From the NCBI RefSeq assembly GCF_038443705.2, contig NZ_CP151767.2:1922001-1986000 (forward strand): a stretch of DNA of 64,000 bases, written 5' to 3'. Shown here in pieces: positions 35,786 to 44,673 of this stretch. Source of the DNA: Yoonia sp. SS1-5. GTDB lineage: Bacteria > Pseudomonadota > Alphaproteobacteria > Rhodobacterales > Rhodobacteraceae. Under the pieces are notes generated by a model, which worked only from the letters and a program-made list of their open reading frames with translations, made no database searches and was not told the DNA's origin. Made by a program: the position numbers and the translations under genes. Each line of letters begins with the position of its first letter. Position 1 is the first letter of the stretch.

Positions 35786-36576
35786 GCGCCCGCATCACCC
35801 CGCAACCGCGCCTTGAGCGCCAGAAGATCGGCCCAGGCCTCGCGCTTGGCCGGTGGATTACGCAACAGATATGCCGGGTGAAACATCGGCATGCAGGGTT
35901 TGCCCAGAACCTCGACCCAGCTCCCGCGCATCCGGGTGATGCCGGTCCGGCTCAGCAAGGCCTGACAGGGTATGTTGCCCATCAACACAATCACATCCGG
36001 ATCAGCCAGCGTGATATGACGTTCAAGAAACGGCAGCATCATGGCGATTTCGGCCTTGTCCGGCGCACGGTTTGAGGGTGGCCGCCACGGAAGAACATTG
36101 GTGATATAAACCGCCTGTGCGGGGTCCGCGTGGGCGCGGTCAAGGTCAATTGCGGCCAGCATCAGGTCCAGCAATTGCCCGGCCCGTCCGACGAACGGTT
36201 TGCCGGCACGGTCCTCATCGCGGCCGGGTGCCTCGCCCACGATCATGACCCGGGCCGATGGCTGGCCGTCGCAGAACACGAAACTGCGCGCGCCCTGCTT
36301 GAGGTCGCAAAACTCAAAAGCCTGCATCGCGCTGGACAGCGCGGCCAGGTCAGTTGCCGTCGCCGCGGCCTGGGCGGCCAGCGCAGGTGCATCAATCTCG
36401 GCCGGTTGCGGGACGGGCGGGGGTGTTTTTGGGGCTGCCGGCGCCTTTGGCTTTGGTGCGGCCACTTCAAGCGCATAGCGATCAACGGGCGCATCCCCAA
36501 TCGCATCCGTAGCGCCCAGTTCGACCTGCCATTCCAGCGCAGATCGGTCCGCCCAATATGTGTTCGCCGATTCCAT
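35782..36576 (-). CDS. family-4-like uracil-DNA glycosylase
   Basis: The 264-aa protein has a Pro/Ala-rich N-terminal linker (about 40-70) and a UDG domain with the family-4 motif GEAPGRDEDRAG (114-125) and HPAYLLRNP near the C-terminus. It would remove uracil from DNA. Known family-4 enzymes bind a 4Fe-4S cluster with four cysteines. Here CxxC is reduced to a single C90 and the CRPP cysteine is W164 (WRPPSNR); the fourth position is M179/M180. The cluster is therefore probably absent. The ATG at 36576 fits; upstream frame to 36648 is less likely. Confidence 0.9.
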   Translation of the reverse strand: MESANTYWADRSALEWQVELGATDAIGDAPVDRYALEVAAPKPKAPAAPKTPPPVPQPAEIDAPALAAQAAATATDLAALSSAMQAFEFCDLKQGARSFVFCDGQPSARVMIVGEAPGRDEDRAGKPFVGRAGQLLDLMLAAIDLDRAHADPAQAVYITNVLPWRPPSNRAPDKAEIAMMLPFLERHITLADPDVIVLMGNIPCQALLSRTGITRMRGSWVEVLGKPCMPMFHPAYLLRNPPAKREAWADLLALKARLRGDAGA

Positions 36577-36693
36577 ATCCCATAAATAGGCCGCTTTGCG
36601 CCGGATGTGCAGTGCGGACTGCGAAACAACTGCACAACATGCCCGCAAAAAACCAGTGCCCCGGCCAAGAAAGAGAAGGCGACCTGAAACAGG

Positions 36694-37446
36694 GTGGCAA
36701 ACTTGACGTATTTATTCACCTTCGTGCTGTTGACCGTTGGACCTATGGTGGCCTTACCCACCGGCGCCTTGATAAGTTGGCTAAACCTGCTTGTCCTGAT
36801 CGGCCCGGCAATCTGGATTGCGACACCACGCATTCCGGTAAGCGGACACAGTTTCGCTGACACAATGATGCTGCTCGCGTTCTTGACGACTGTAATGCTG
36901 ACGGGGGTAGGTCTGATGTTGCGGGCGTTCGTTTATTGGCTATGCGATTGGCCACTATGCGACCCGGACCCATTCCAGATAGGTTCGGTCCTGAAGATAT
37001 CCAACGGTGTTGCAGCCGGCGTGATCATCGTCGGGATCATCGGCTTACTCAACGCACACAGCGAGCATGCGATCCTTGTTCACGCCAGCCTCGCGGGTCT
37101 GAGCGTGGTGGCGTTCCAGTTTCAGCTTGCCGGACGGGCGTGTGCCGTAACAATGGCGCTCCTGACTGCGTATAGCGCGCTTTATCCCTTGCAGGTCATC
37201 CACATGGCGCGGGTCGCGGCAGCCGGGGCACCCCACTGTATCTACCTGAATCAGCGCCATCGGATCGCCGATGGTCCAGGTGATCTGACATTCATGACGT
37301 TCGACAAAGGCGATTGGACGGCACATGCCATCCTGATCGTCGGCGAAGGGGATAACCGGCGCTATGGCAACTGGTCGTACAGAAAGGGGCAGTTCATGCT
37401 GCCATGGGATCTGTGGACGGAACAACCTGATCTGCATTGCCATTGA
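36694..37446 (+). CDS. hypothetical multi-pass membrane protein
   Basis: The 250-aa protein has about five hydrophobic segments in its first 180 residues and a soluble C-terminal tail of about 70 residues with several Trp and His. I recognise no family. The start is uncertain: GTG at 36694 or TTG at 36703, both with weak ribosome sites. It lies between the divergent UDG gene and pyrB on the pyrB strand, and a real product is supported mainly by the long frame and hydrophobic pattern. Confidence 0.6.
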   Translation: MANLTYLFTFVLLTVGPMVALPTGALISWLNLLVLIGPAIWIATPRIPVSGHSFADTMMLLAFLTTVMLTGVGLMLRAFVYWLCDWPLCDPDPFQIGSVLKISNGVAAGVIIVGIIGLLNAHSEHAILVHASLAGLSVVAFQFQLAGRACAVTMALLTAYSALYPLQVIHMARVAAAGAPHCIYLNQRHRIADGPGDLTFMTFDKGDWTAHAILIVGEGDNRRYGNWSYRKGQFMLPWDLWTEQPDLHCH

Positions 37447-37495
37447 TGCGCCAAGATCGGCTGCTATAACCGGCCAAACAGTCACAGGGCGGCGC

Positions 37496-38452
37496 ATGAC
37501 ATTCCGGCAACAACATCTTTTGGGTATCGAGCAGCTGCACCCGACCGAAATCAGCGCCATCCTGGACCTTGCAGATAGCTATGCCGAACATAACCGGCAG
37601 GGCCGCGCCCATCGCGATGTGCTGGCCGGGCTGACCCAGATCAACATGTTCTTCGAGAACTCCACCCGCACGCAGGCAAGTTTCGAACTGGCTGGCAAGC
37701 GGCTTGGGGCGGATGTGATGAATATGGGGATGCAGGCCTCTTCCATCAAAAAGGGCGAGACGCTGATCGACACCGCCCTGACCCTCAATGCGATGCGCCC
37801 TGATCTGCTGGTGGTGCGACATCCGCAATCAGGCGCGGTCGATCTGCTGGCCCAAAAGGTCAATTGCGCCGTCCTGAATGCAGGCGATGGCCGGCACGAG
37901 CATCCGACACAGGCGCTGCTGGACGCATTGACGATCCGCCGGGCCAAGGGACGCCTGCATCGTCTGTCCATCGCCATCTGCGGTGATATCGCACATTCCC
38001 GCGTCGCGCGTTCCAACATCATGCTGTTGGGGAAGATGGAAAACCGGGTGCGCCTGATCGGGCCCCCAACCCTGATGCCATCGCGCATCGCCGATTTCGG
38101 CGTCGAGGTTTTTGACGATATGCATGCCGGGCTGGAAGATGTGGATGTTGTGATGATGCTGCGCTTGCAGAAAGAGCGCATGGATGGCGGCTTCATCCCT
38201 TCCGAGCGTGAGTATTTCCATCGCTACGGACTTGATGCCGCCAAGCTGCGCAATGCCAAGCCGGACGCCATCGTCATGCATCCCGGCCCGATGAACCGGG
38301 GCGTCGAAATTGACGGAAATATCGCGGACGACATCAACCGCTCCGTCATTCAGGAACAGGTCGAGATGGGGGTTGCGGTACGTATGGCTGTTATGGATCT
38401 ACTGGCCCAGAACCTGCGCCGGGCCCGCGGCCCGCAGGAGGTGATGACGTGA
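37496..38452 (+). CDS. pyrB: aspartate carbamoyltransferase catalytic subunit
   Basis: The 318-aa enzyme makes carbamoyl-aspartate from carbamoyl phosphate and aspartate. The carbamoyl-phosphate motif FENSTRT is at residues 53-59, with [10 protein letters not shown] and the active-site HPGPMNRG also present. No regulatory PyrI gene is near. Its TGA overlaps the GTG of the following gene (GTGA). The downstream PyrC-like gene is predicted inactive, as in Pseudomonas PyrB-PyrC' complexes. Confidence 0.96.
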   Translation: MTFRQQHLLGIEQLHPTEISAILDLADSYAEHNRQGRAHRDVLAGLTQINMFFENSTRTQASFELAGKRLGADVMNMGMQASSIKKGETLIDTALTLNAMRPDLLVVRHPQSGAVDLLAQKVNCAVLNAGDGRHEHPTQALLDALTIRRAKGRLHRLSIAICGDIAHSRVARSNIMLLGKMENRVRLIGPPTLMPSRIADFGVEVFDDMHAGLEDVDVVMMLRLQKERMDGGFIPSEREYFHRYGLDAAKLRNAKPDAIVMHPGPMNRGVEIDGNIADDINRSVIQEQVEMGVAVRMAVMDLLAQNLRRARGPQEVMT

Positions 38453-38970
38453 CCCTGACCATCCCCGCCAATGATTTTGGGCAGATCCGCGTGTTCGAGA
38501 TGCGCGACCAGCCAAGTGACGCCATCCTGTCCAAATCCTCGGACGGTCTGTTGCAGCTCTTTGGTACGGACGCGCTGGACCCGACCTATGTGGACATCAT
38601 CAAGATCGCCGATCTCAGCTCTATGCAGCTGACCGACTATATCACCCAAGGCTATGACATGGAGCCCGCGCCGCATGACGTGCAGGCCGTCAACGGGATC
38701 GAGGGCTATGCTATACTGGTCATGTCAAGCGCGACCCGCGGGCAGGAGGTCAGCTTGACCCTGCCTGCATCCGTCCGCCACGTGACAACCTACGTGCCAG
38801 AGGCGCAGATCACTGTTGTCGAACCCCTTCGCAGTGACGCCGCAGATGGGGTGATCGCAGATCCCCCTGCCAAGCCCGCCAAGTCCGACGCGCGCGTCGG
38901 CGGAATGGTTGCCACACTGGCGCTGATTGTCCTGTTTCTACTGGTCGCATTGATGATCTGGGTGGCGTGA
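38449..38970 (+). CDS. hypothetical protein with C-terminal transmembrane helix, between pyrB and pyrC'
   Basis: The 173-aa protein has a soluble N-terminal part of about 145 residues and one C-terminal TM helix (about 151-171). I recognise no domain. The GTG start overlaps the pyrB stop, and its own stop is immediately followed by the PyrC-like ATG, so it is co-translated with pyrimidine genes. The tail-anchored layout could tether a complex at the membrane, which is speculation. Confidence 0.8.
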   Translation: MTLTIPANDFGQIRVFEMRDQPSDAILSKSSDGLLQLFGTDALDPTYVDIIKIADLSSMQLTDYITQGYDMEPAPHDVQAVNGIEGYAILVMSSATRGQEVSLTLPASVRHVTTYVPEAQITVVEPLRSDAADGVIADPPAKPAKSDARVGGMVATLALIVLFLLVALMIWVA

Positions 38971-40254
38971 ATGACTGATACATTCTTTGCAAATGCGCGC
39001 GTGATTGATCCGGTCACGCTGACTGACAGCCCAGGCGCGATCCTGGTCCGCGACGGGGTGATCGCCGAGGTTTTTGACCAGCCGACTGCCGCCCCAAAAG
39101 AGGCAGCCATCGTTGATTGTGGCGGCATGTGTCTGGCCCCGGGGATCATCGACATCGGCGTGAAAGTCTCTGAACCGGGCGAGCGGCACAAGGAATCCTT
39201 TCGCTCTGCCGGGCGCGCTGCCGCCGCTGGCGGGGTCACCACGATTGTCACCCGCCCTGACACATTGCCCGCCATCGACACACCCGAGACGCTGGAATTT
39301 GTGGAACGGCGCGCGCAACTCGACGCGCCGGTCCACGTATTGCCGATGGCCGCCCTGACCAAGGGCCGCGAAGGGCGCGAAATGACCGAGATCGGTTTTC
39401 TGCAGGATGCCGGTGCGGTCGCATTCACTGATTGCGACAGGGTTGTCAGCGACACCAAGGTGTTCAGCCGCGCATTAACCTATGCGCGCAGTCTGGACGC
39501 GCTGGTTATCGCACATGTGCAGGAACCTATCCTGTCAGACGGCGCGGCGGTGACATCGGGCAAATTCGCCTCACTCCGCGGGTTGCCCAGCGTATCCCCC
39601 ATGGCAGAGCGTATGGGGCTGGACCGCGATATCAGCCTGCTTGAGATGACAGGCGCGCGTTATCACGTGGATCAGATCACCACCGCCCGCGCCCTGCCAG
39701 CGCTCGAGCGGGCCAAACGCAACGGGCTGCAAATCACCGCCGGGGTCGGGATCCACCACCTGACGCTGAACGAATTGGATGTGGCCGACTACAGAACATT
39801 CTTCAAACTCAAACCGCCCTTGCGCAGCGAGGATGACAGGATCGCGGTTGTGCAGGCCGTCGCCGACGGGCTGATCGACATCATCAGTTCCATGCACACC
39901 CCACAGGATGAGGAAAGCAAGCGCCTGCCCTACGAGGAGGCCGCAAGCGGCGCGGTCGGTCTGGAAACGATCCTGCCGGCGGCATTGCGGCTGTATCATG
40001 CCGGGATGATTGATCTGCCCCGGCTGTTTCGGGCCATGTCCCTTAATCCGGCCCGGCTGCTTGGCCTTGATGCCGGGCGCCTTCTGCCTGATGCGCCTGC
40101 GGACCTGATCCTTTTTGACCCTGATGCGCCGTTTCAGCTCGACCGCACCAAATTGCATTCGAAATCCAAAAATACCCCCTTTGACGGCGCCCGGTTACAA
40201 GGCAAGGTGCAAGGCACCTGGGTGAACGGGCAACGGATTTGGGAAGGCGCGTAA
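38971..40254 (+). CDS. dihydroorotase-like protein lacking the metal site (PyrC')
   Basis: The 427-aa amidohydrolase-fold protein aligns with type I dihydroorotases along its length, including PGIIDIGVKVSEPGE (57-71) and the C-terminal NPARLLGLDAGRL. The zinc ligands of active enzymes are absent: the HxH pair is G63/K65, the second-shell His of the HxSTxx motif is Q235 (YHVDQITT), and the catalytic Asp of ATDHAPH is M308 (SSMHTPQ). H182 remains. Such inactive PyrC' proteins in Pseudomonas support assembly of PyrB; a similar structural role is inferred. An active dihydroorotase must be encoded elsewhere. Confidence 0.88.
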   Translation: MTDTFFANARVIDPVTLTDSPGAILVRDGVIAEVFDQPTAAPKEAAIVDCGGMCLAPGIIDIGVKVSEPGERHKESFRSAGRAAAAGGVTTIVTRPDTLPAIDTPETLEFVERRAQLDAPVHVLPMAALTKGREGREMTEIGFLQDAGAVAFTDCDRVVSDTKVFSRALTYARSLDALVIAHVQEPILSDGAAVTSGKFASLRGLPSVSPMAERMGLDRDISLLEMTGARYHVDQITTARALPALERAKRNGLQITAGVGIHHLTLNELDVADYRTFFKLKPPLRSEDDRIAVVQAVADGLIDIISSMHTPQDEESKRLPYEEAASGAVGLETILPAALRLYHAGMIDLPRLFRAMSLNPARLLGLDAGRLLPDAPADLILFDPDAPFQLDRTKLHSKSKNTPFDGARLQGKVQGTWVNGQRIWEGA

Positions 40255-40255
40255 C

Positions 40256-40870
40256 ATGCCGATGATTGAAAGCACGGGGCTGGTGCTGCTGCTGTGGGCC
40301 GCGATGGGGTATCTTTTCGGGTCCATCCCCAGTGGCGTGATCCTTGCGCGTGTCATGAACCTTGGAAATCTGCGCGACATCGGGTCCGGCAATATCGGGG
40401 CCACAAATGTCCTGCGGACCGGCAACAAAAAAGCGGCGGCGCTGACTCTGATCTTTGATGCGCTCAAAGGGGCGATTGTCGTGCTGCTTGCCCGCAGCTT
40501 TGCCGCCGAAGATGCCGCACAGCTGGGTGCGCTGATGGCGTTTCTGGGTCATTGCTTTCCGGTCTGGCTGGGTTTCAGAGGGGGCAAGGGGGTTGCCACC
40601 TATTTCGGGATCATCCTTGCGATTGCCTGGCCCGTTGGGCTGGTGGCATGCGTGCTTTGGCTGCTTGTGGCTGCGATTTCGCGCTATTCGTCAATGGCCG
40701 CATTGATCACTGGTGGATGGATACCAGTGGTCTTCATGTTCCTTGGGCTGCCCGGCGGCTTTGTTCTGAGTGCGGTGCTGGGATTGCTGATCTATTGGCG
40801 GCATTGGGGAAATATCCAGCGGCTCAAGGCGGGCACGGAAAGCAAGATCGGGGCGGCCGCCAAAACCTGA
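40256..40870 (+). CDS. plsY: glycerol-3-phosphate acyltransferase PlsY
   Basis: The 204-aa integral membrane enzyme uses acyl-phosphate to acylate glycerol 3-phosphate. Its three conserved loop motifs are visible: GSIPSG (22-27) with the LRDIGSGNIGATNVLR phosphate loop, GHCFPVWLGFRGGKGVAT and the third near the C-terminus (NIQRLKAGTESKI). About five TM segments are present. The ATG is one base after the PyrC' stop. The 166-bp palindromic element starts 31 bp after its stop. Confidence 0.93.
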   Translation: MPMIESTGLVLLLWAAMGYLFGSIPSGVILARVMNLGNLRDIGSGNIGATNVLRTGNKKAAALTLIFDALKGAIVVLLARSFAAEDAAQLGALMAFLGHCFPVWLGFRGGKGVATYFGIILAIAWPVGLVACVLWLLVAAISRYSSMAALITGGWIPVVFMFLGLPGGFVLSAVLGLLIYWRHWGNIQRLKAGTESKIGAAAKT

Positions 40871-40901
40871 GCCGCGATGCTTGCCCGGACCGCGCATGTT
40901 T

Positions 40902-41067
40902 CCTAGGGTCAGGACCCATTAATTCCACGCCGCCAGCGCAGATTTCGCTTCATCTCAGCGGCGCGGGCCGCTTGTCCGTAGAAGAACTATGGCCTACGCG
41001 TCCCGAACCACTGATATTTCGCGAAATCTGCGCTGGCGGCGTGGAATTAATGGGTCCTGACCCTAGG
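40902..41067. mobile_element. 166-bp palindromic element with 47-bp perfect terminal inverted repeats (MITE-like)
   Basis: Arms at 40902-40948 and 41021-41067 are identical inverted repeats over 47 bp, around a 72-bp centre. The outer tips read CCTAGGGTCAGGACCC and the outermost bases form CTAG. The centre holds a smaller GCGGC/GCCGC hairpin and no ORF that looks real. Size, perfect arms and lack of coding sequence suit a miniature inverted-repeat transposable element. IS5-group elements favour CTAG/TA targets, so that parentage is possible. The tip recurs as solo sites elsewhere. Confidence 0.75.
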
Positions 41068-41089
41068 CTTGGCCAAAAGGAGACAGGTC

Positions 41090-41803
41090 ATGTTATCGCT
41101 TCTGCCGGTCTATCGTTTCAGCGCGCTGGTGCTTGCGCTTTGCTGTGGCACCGCCGGTTCCGCACAGGAACTGGTCTTTTCGATCACGGTCGACAACACC
41201 ATGAGCGGCGCGCGTCCATGGGACGGCACGGGCGTTTCATCTTCCGCACTCGACGGCACTGTCGAGGAAGCGGTGGACAGCGTCGGCCTTGGTGCTGTCG
41301 GCGGCCTGCTGCGCGGGGCGCTTGATGCAGGTGGTCAGGTCGCAATCGACGAGGTGAACAGACGCGTCTCGCCCCCTGATCCAATCGTCTGCATTGTTGA
41401 TCCCAATGCGTCCCCGCAAGATTTCTGTGCCAATGACATCGCCCGGCCCGATACCATAGATTTCTCGTTCACCGTCCCCGAAACTGTCCGAAACGCGCCC
41501 TCTTTGGGAATTGTGCTGCTTGATTCCGACGCAGGAAATGTGACCGGCAATGGTGCGCATGACATGATCGGCTACGGTGTTTTCCTTGATGCGCAGACCT
41601 ATGATGCGCTGATTGCCGGCGATCCGACATCCCGCCTGCTTGCGGCGTCAGCCGAGGCTTATCTTGTCGATTGGGTCGGCAGGCAGGGTTGGGAACGGAC
41701 CGATCAGGTTGAGGTGGCAAAACTTTCTGCAGCGCGCTGTGACCCGTCTTGCCGGATTGGCAGCGCCACCATTTCCATCCGGCGCAGCGTGGACGGATGG
41801 TAG
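41090..41803 (+). CDS. hypothetical secreted protein
   Basis: The 237-aa protein has a signal peptide (cut after GSAQ, near residue 26) and an Asp/Ser-rich mature region with four cysteines: one in IVCIVD, one in DFCAND, two in ARCDPSCRIG. No family is recognised. AGGAG lies 7 bp before the ATG at 41090; a TTG at 41069 in frame overlaps the end of the palindromic element and is less likely. Confidence 0.7.
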   Translation: MLSLLPVYRFSALVLALCCGTAGSAQELVFSITVDNTMSGARPWDGTGVSSSALDGTVEEAVDSVGLGAVGGLLRGALDAGGQVAIDEVNRRVSPPDPIVCIVDPNASPQDFCANDIARPDTIDFSFTVPETVRNAPSLGIVLLDSDAGNVTGNGAHDMIGYGVFLDAQTYDALIAGDPTSRLLAASAEAYLVDWVGRQGWERTDQVEVAKLSAARCDPSCRIGSATISIRRSVDGW

Positions 41804-41894
41804 GCTAGCCAGCGGCGTCCTCAGCACTTTGGTCATCCGCGCGTTCAGGGCCTGATCGTCATCCCACGCATCAAATACGCGCCAAAACAACCGA

Positions 41895-43265
41895 TCAGTA
41901 GCTGTATTCTGCGTATATCCGGGTCAGATCGCCCGACCAATCGCCGTGATATTGCGCCAAAAGCTCATCCGCAGGCGTGCGGCCGGTTTCGATTGTTTCC
42001 TTCAGCGCATTCAGGAAATGTGTTTCATCCGGGACCAAACCGCCCGCACCGGGCATTGCCCGCGCTTTCAGACCAGCCTCGGTGATCGCCACGACCTCGC
42101 GGGCCAGATCATGCATGTTGATCCCGTCAACCCGCGCCTGCAACCCATCAACAGAGGCACCCACCCGAAGCGCCTCGCGCTGTTCGGCGGTCCAGCCCTT
42201 GCAAAGGTCCCACGCCGCGTCCAGCGCCGTCTGATCATAAGTCAGCCCGACCCAGAAAGCCGGCAGCGCGCATAGCCTGCGCCACGGGCCGCCATCGGCA
42301 CCGCGCATCTCGATGAACTGCTTGACCCGGGCCTCGGGGAAGACGGTGGTCAGGTGGTCAGCCCAATCCGACAATAGCGGTTTTTCACCCGGTAGCGCCG
42401 GCAATTCCCCTTTCAGAAAATCCCGGAAAGACATGCCCAGCGCATCAATATATTTGCCGTCGCGATAGACGAAATACATTGGGACATCCAAAACCCATTG
42501 CACCCACGCCTCAAACCCGAACCCATCTGCGAAGACGAATGGCAACATGCCTGTCCGATCCGCGTCCAGATCCCGCCAGATACGGCTGCGCCAGGACTTA
42601 TGCCCGTTGATCTTGCCCTCAAAGAAGGGCGAATTGGCAAAAAGCGCGGTGGCCACGGGCTGCAATGCAAGTGCTACGCGCATCTTTTGCACCATGTCGG
42701 CCTCTGACCCGAAATCAAGGTTCACCTGAACGGTGCAGGTCCGCCGCATCATTGCGGTCCCCATGCTGCCCACTTTTTCCATGTAATTATTCATCAGCTG
42801 ATAGCGCCCCTTGGGCATCAGCGGCATTTGTTCGTGGGTCCATTCAGGGGCCGCGCCAAGGCCGATGAACTTGACCCCGATCTCGTCGGAAACGGCTTTG
42901 ACCTCGGCCAAGTGGACATTCACCTCGTCGCAGGTCTGATGAATGCTTTCCAGCGGGGCGCCGGACAGTTCCAGCGCGCCACCGGGTTCCAGGCTGACAT
43001 TGGCCCCACCCTTGGTCAGGCCGATGATCTTGCCATCCTCGGCCACCCGGTCCCAGCCGAACCGGGTTTCCAGCCCTTCCAGAACGGCCCGGATCGACCG
43101 GTCCCCCTCATAGGGCAGCGGTTTCAGCGTATCCTGACAATATCCGAATTTTTCATGTTCGGTTCCGATCCGCCAATCGGCTTTGGGCTTGCACCCTTTG
43201 GCAAGCAGTTCGGCCAGCTGATCATGATGCTCAATCGGCCCACCGCCGGACTGGGGAATAGACAT
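41895..43265 (-). CDS. gshA: glutamate-cysteine ligase (plant/proteobacterial type)
   Basis: The 456-aa enzyme makes gamma-glutamylcysteine, the first step of glutathione synthesis. Segments IGTEHEKFGY, SLEPGGALELSGAP and HEQMPLMPKGRYQLM with the later RMRRTCTVQVNLDF-type region identify the plant-type GCL family (GshA of alphaproteobacteria). GGAGC precedes the ATG. Glutathione made here would also serve the frmA formaldehyde route at 61.6 kb. Confidence 0.95.
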   Translation of the reverse strand: MSIPQSGGGPIEHHDQLAELLAKGCKPKADWRIGTEHEKFGYCQDTLKPLPYEGDRSIRAVLEGLETRFGWDRVAEDGKIIGLTKGGANVSLEPGGALELSGAPLESIHQTCDEVNVHLAEVKAVSDEIGVKFIGLGAAPEWTHEQMPLMPKGRYQLMNNYMEKVGSMGTAMMRRTCTVQVNLDFGSEADMVQKMRVALALQPVATALFANSPFFEGKINGHKSWRSRIWRDLDADRTGMLPFVFADGFGFEAWVQWVLDVPMYFVYRDGKYIDALGMSFRDFLKGELPALPGEKPLLSDWADHLTTVFPEARVKQFIEMRGADGGPWRRLCALPAFWVGLTYDQTALDAAWDLCKGWTAEQREALRVGASVDGLQARVDGINMHDLAREVVAITEAGLKARAMPGAGGLVPDETHFLNALKETIETGRTPADELLAQYHGDWSGDLTRIYAEYSY

Positions 43266-43325
43266 GATCGCTTGCTCCGTGTCGCAGATCTGAAGTGTCT
43301 TGGGTGACCTGAACCAACAGGGGTG

Positions 43326-43844
43326 TCAATGCAAGACCGGACGGGTCCGCGCCCAAATGATAACATGCGCATCAGGTGTGCGTGATAACACATCCAGCAT
43401 CTTGTGCGTGTTGATCCCCGGCAGACTGGCAAAGACGTCAAAAAGGTCATCAGACCCGGCCGCATTCACCGGGATCGCAAGCCGTTGCCCACCGGCGCCG
43501 GTGATCACCCAATGCGGCGCGGGGTACCCCGACGGATCAAGCGCAAGGCTGATGACGTCCTCGACATCCATCACACCGCCATCGAGGGGGCCAAAATAGG
43601 CCAGCCTGCGCTCGCGGATCTGGACCACCCCGGGTCCATCCGCACCTTGTGCAAACCGCACCCGCTGCACCCCGGCAAAGCCCCAGGCGGCCCCGATTGC
43701 GATGCACAGAAATCCCAGCCACCGGGTGATCCCGACGCCGGTCGCCCCCCACCAGACACCCAGCACAGCCAGACCGGTGGCAAGCAACACCTCGCGCCAG
43801 CGCCAAAAGAAGGCCCGAACCTCGGGGCGGAGAAAATCAGTCAC
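43326..43844 (-). CDS. hypothetical two-TM membrane protein
   Basis: The 172-aa protein has two hydrophobic segments (about 17-58) and a soluble C-terminal domain of about 110 residues resembling a PH-like fold in its pattern (RFAQGADGPGVVQI...). No firm family is recognised. The GTG at 43844 has AGGTG 5 bp upstream and overlaps the first GNAT gene by 8 bp. It is the last gene of the rsmE-GNAT-GNAT operon. Confidence 0.65.
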   Translation of the reverse strand: MTDFLRPEVRAFFWRWREVLLATGLAVLGVWWGATGVGITRWLGFLCIAIGAAWGFAGVQRVRFAQGADGPGVVQIRERRLAYFGPLDGGVMDVEDVISLALDPSGYPAPHWVITGAGGQRLAIPVNAAGSDDLFDVFASLPGINTHKMLDVLSRTPDAHVIIWARTRPVLH

Positions 43845-44673
43845 GTCGCACCTGCGGTTCTTCATACATGGCGATGGCATAATGGCCGATATGGGCAAAG
43901 CCGATGGCCTGATATGCTTTCTCGGCTGCCGGGTTGGCGGCAAACAAAAGTGCATCCGTCACCCCCTTTTCAGCGGCCTCGGCCAGATGCAGCGCAACAG
44001 CCCGGCGGGCCAGACCACCGGATCGCGCTTCGGGCGGCGTATAGACACCGCCGATCTGGACAACATGGGGAAGTTCCGCGTTGAAACCGGTCATCGCGAC
44101 GGGTTTGCCATCTTGCATTAACACCCTGTGACTATCCTTTGCGATGTAGCCCGCGATATCGCGAGCGGCCTGCGCGGCGGCGCTATCCTTGGGATAAGCG
44201 AGAAGTTCAATATTATAGGCCGCCCGCCACCCTTCGATCAGGTCGCGCGGCGCATCTTGCAATTGGCGTAATTCGGTCAGCCCGTCCGGTATCTGCAGGT
44301 TCATGAGTGACAGATGGTAAAGCGGCTCGACCACATCAAGGTCGGGGGACGCCGGCAGTCGTAATGTCCCACGCAGGCTTGCCACCTGATCTGCAGCCCC
44401 CAGAATACCCTTGATGCCGATATCGGACAAAACGGTCACCACATCCCCCCATGGCCCGGTGGGGCATTGGGGAAAGATCATTCCTTCATCACTGACGGTC
44501 AGCACGTCTGTGATCTGTCCGGCTTTCCAGCGGATCCAGCATGTCACCGCGCGTGGATGCCCGCCCGACATGCCGTGGTTGATCAGATTGACCAAGGGAA
44601 ACATCGAGGTTTCGATATGTTTGGCCAAAAACGCCTCAATCGCGGGTTGGTCGGTTGCAACGGCGCGTATCAT
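43837..44673 (-). CDS. GNAT-family N-acetyltransferase (copy 2 of a tandem pair)
   Basis: The 278-aa protein carries a GNAT fold at its C-terminus; the acetyl-CoA loop is seen as YTPPEARSGGLARRAV, followed by ATNPAAEKAYQAIGF-type end (LLFAANPAAEKAYQAIGF). The N-terminal half matches that of the neighbouring copy. Its ATG overlaps the stop of copy 1 (ATGA). Substrate unknown; the pair likely arose by tandem duplication. Confidence 0.85.
   Translation of the reverse strand: MIRAVATDQPAIEAFLAKHIETSMFPLVNLINHGMSGGHPRAVTCWIRWKAGQITDVLTVSDEGMIFPQCPTGPWGDVVTVLSDIGIKGILGAADQVASLRGTLRLPASPDLDVVEPLYHLSLMNLQIPDGLTELRQLQDAPRDLIEGWRAAYNIELLAYPKDSAAAQAARDIAGYIAKDSHRVLMQDGKPVAMTGFNAELPHVVQIGGVYTPPEARSGGLARRAVALHLAEAAEKGVTDALLFAANPAAEKAYQAIGFAHIGHYAIAMYEEPQVRRD

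Noticed and set aside
40902..41067. CRISPR repeat or phage attachment site
   Set aside because: Only one pair of inverted arms, no direct repeats with spacers, and no integrase or tRNA nearby.
40552..41325. A 257-aa open frame that runs across the end of plsY, the palindromic element and the next gene
   Set aside because: It overlaps plsY and the following signal-peptide gene in another frame and has no ribosome site; it is open only by GC bias.
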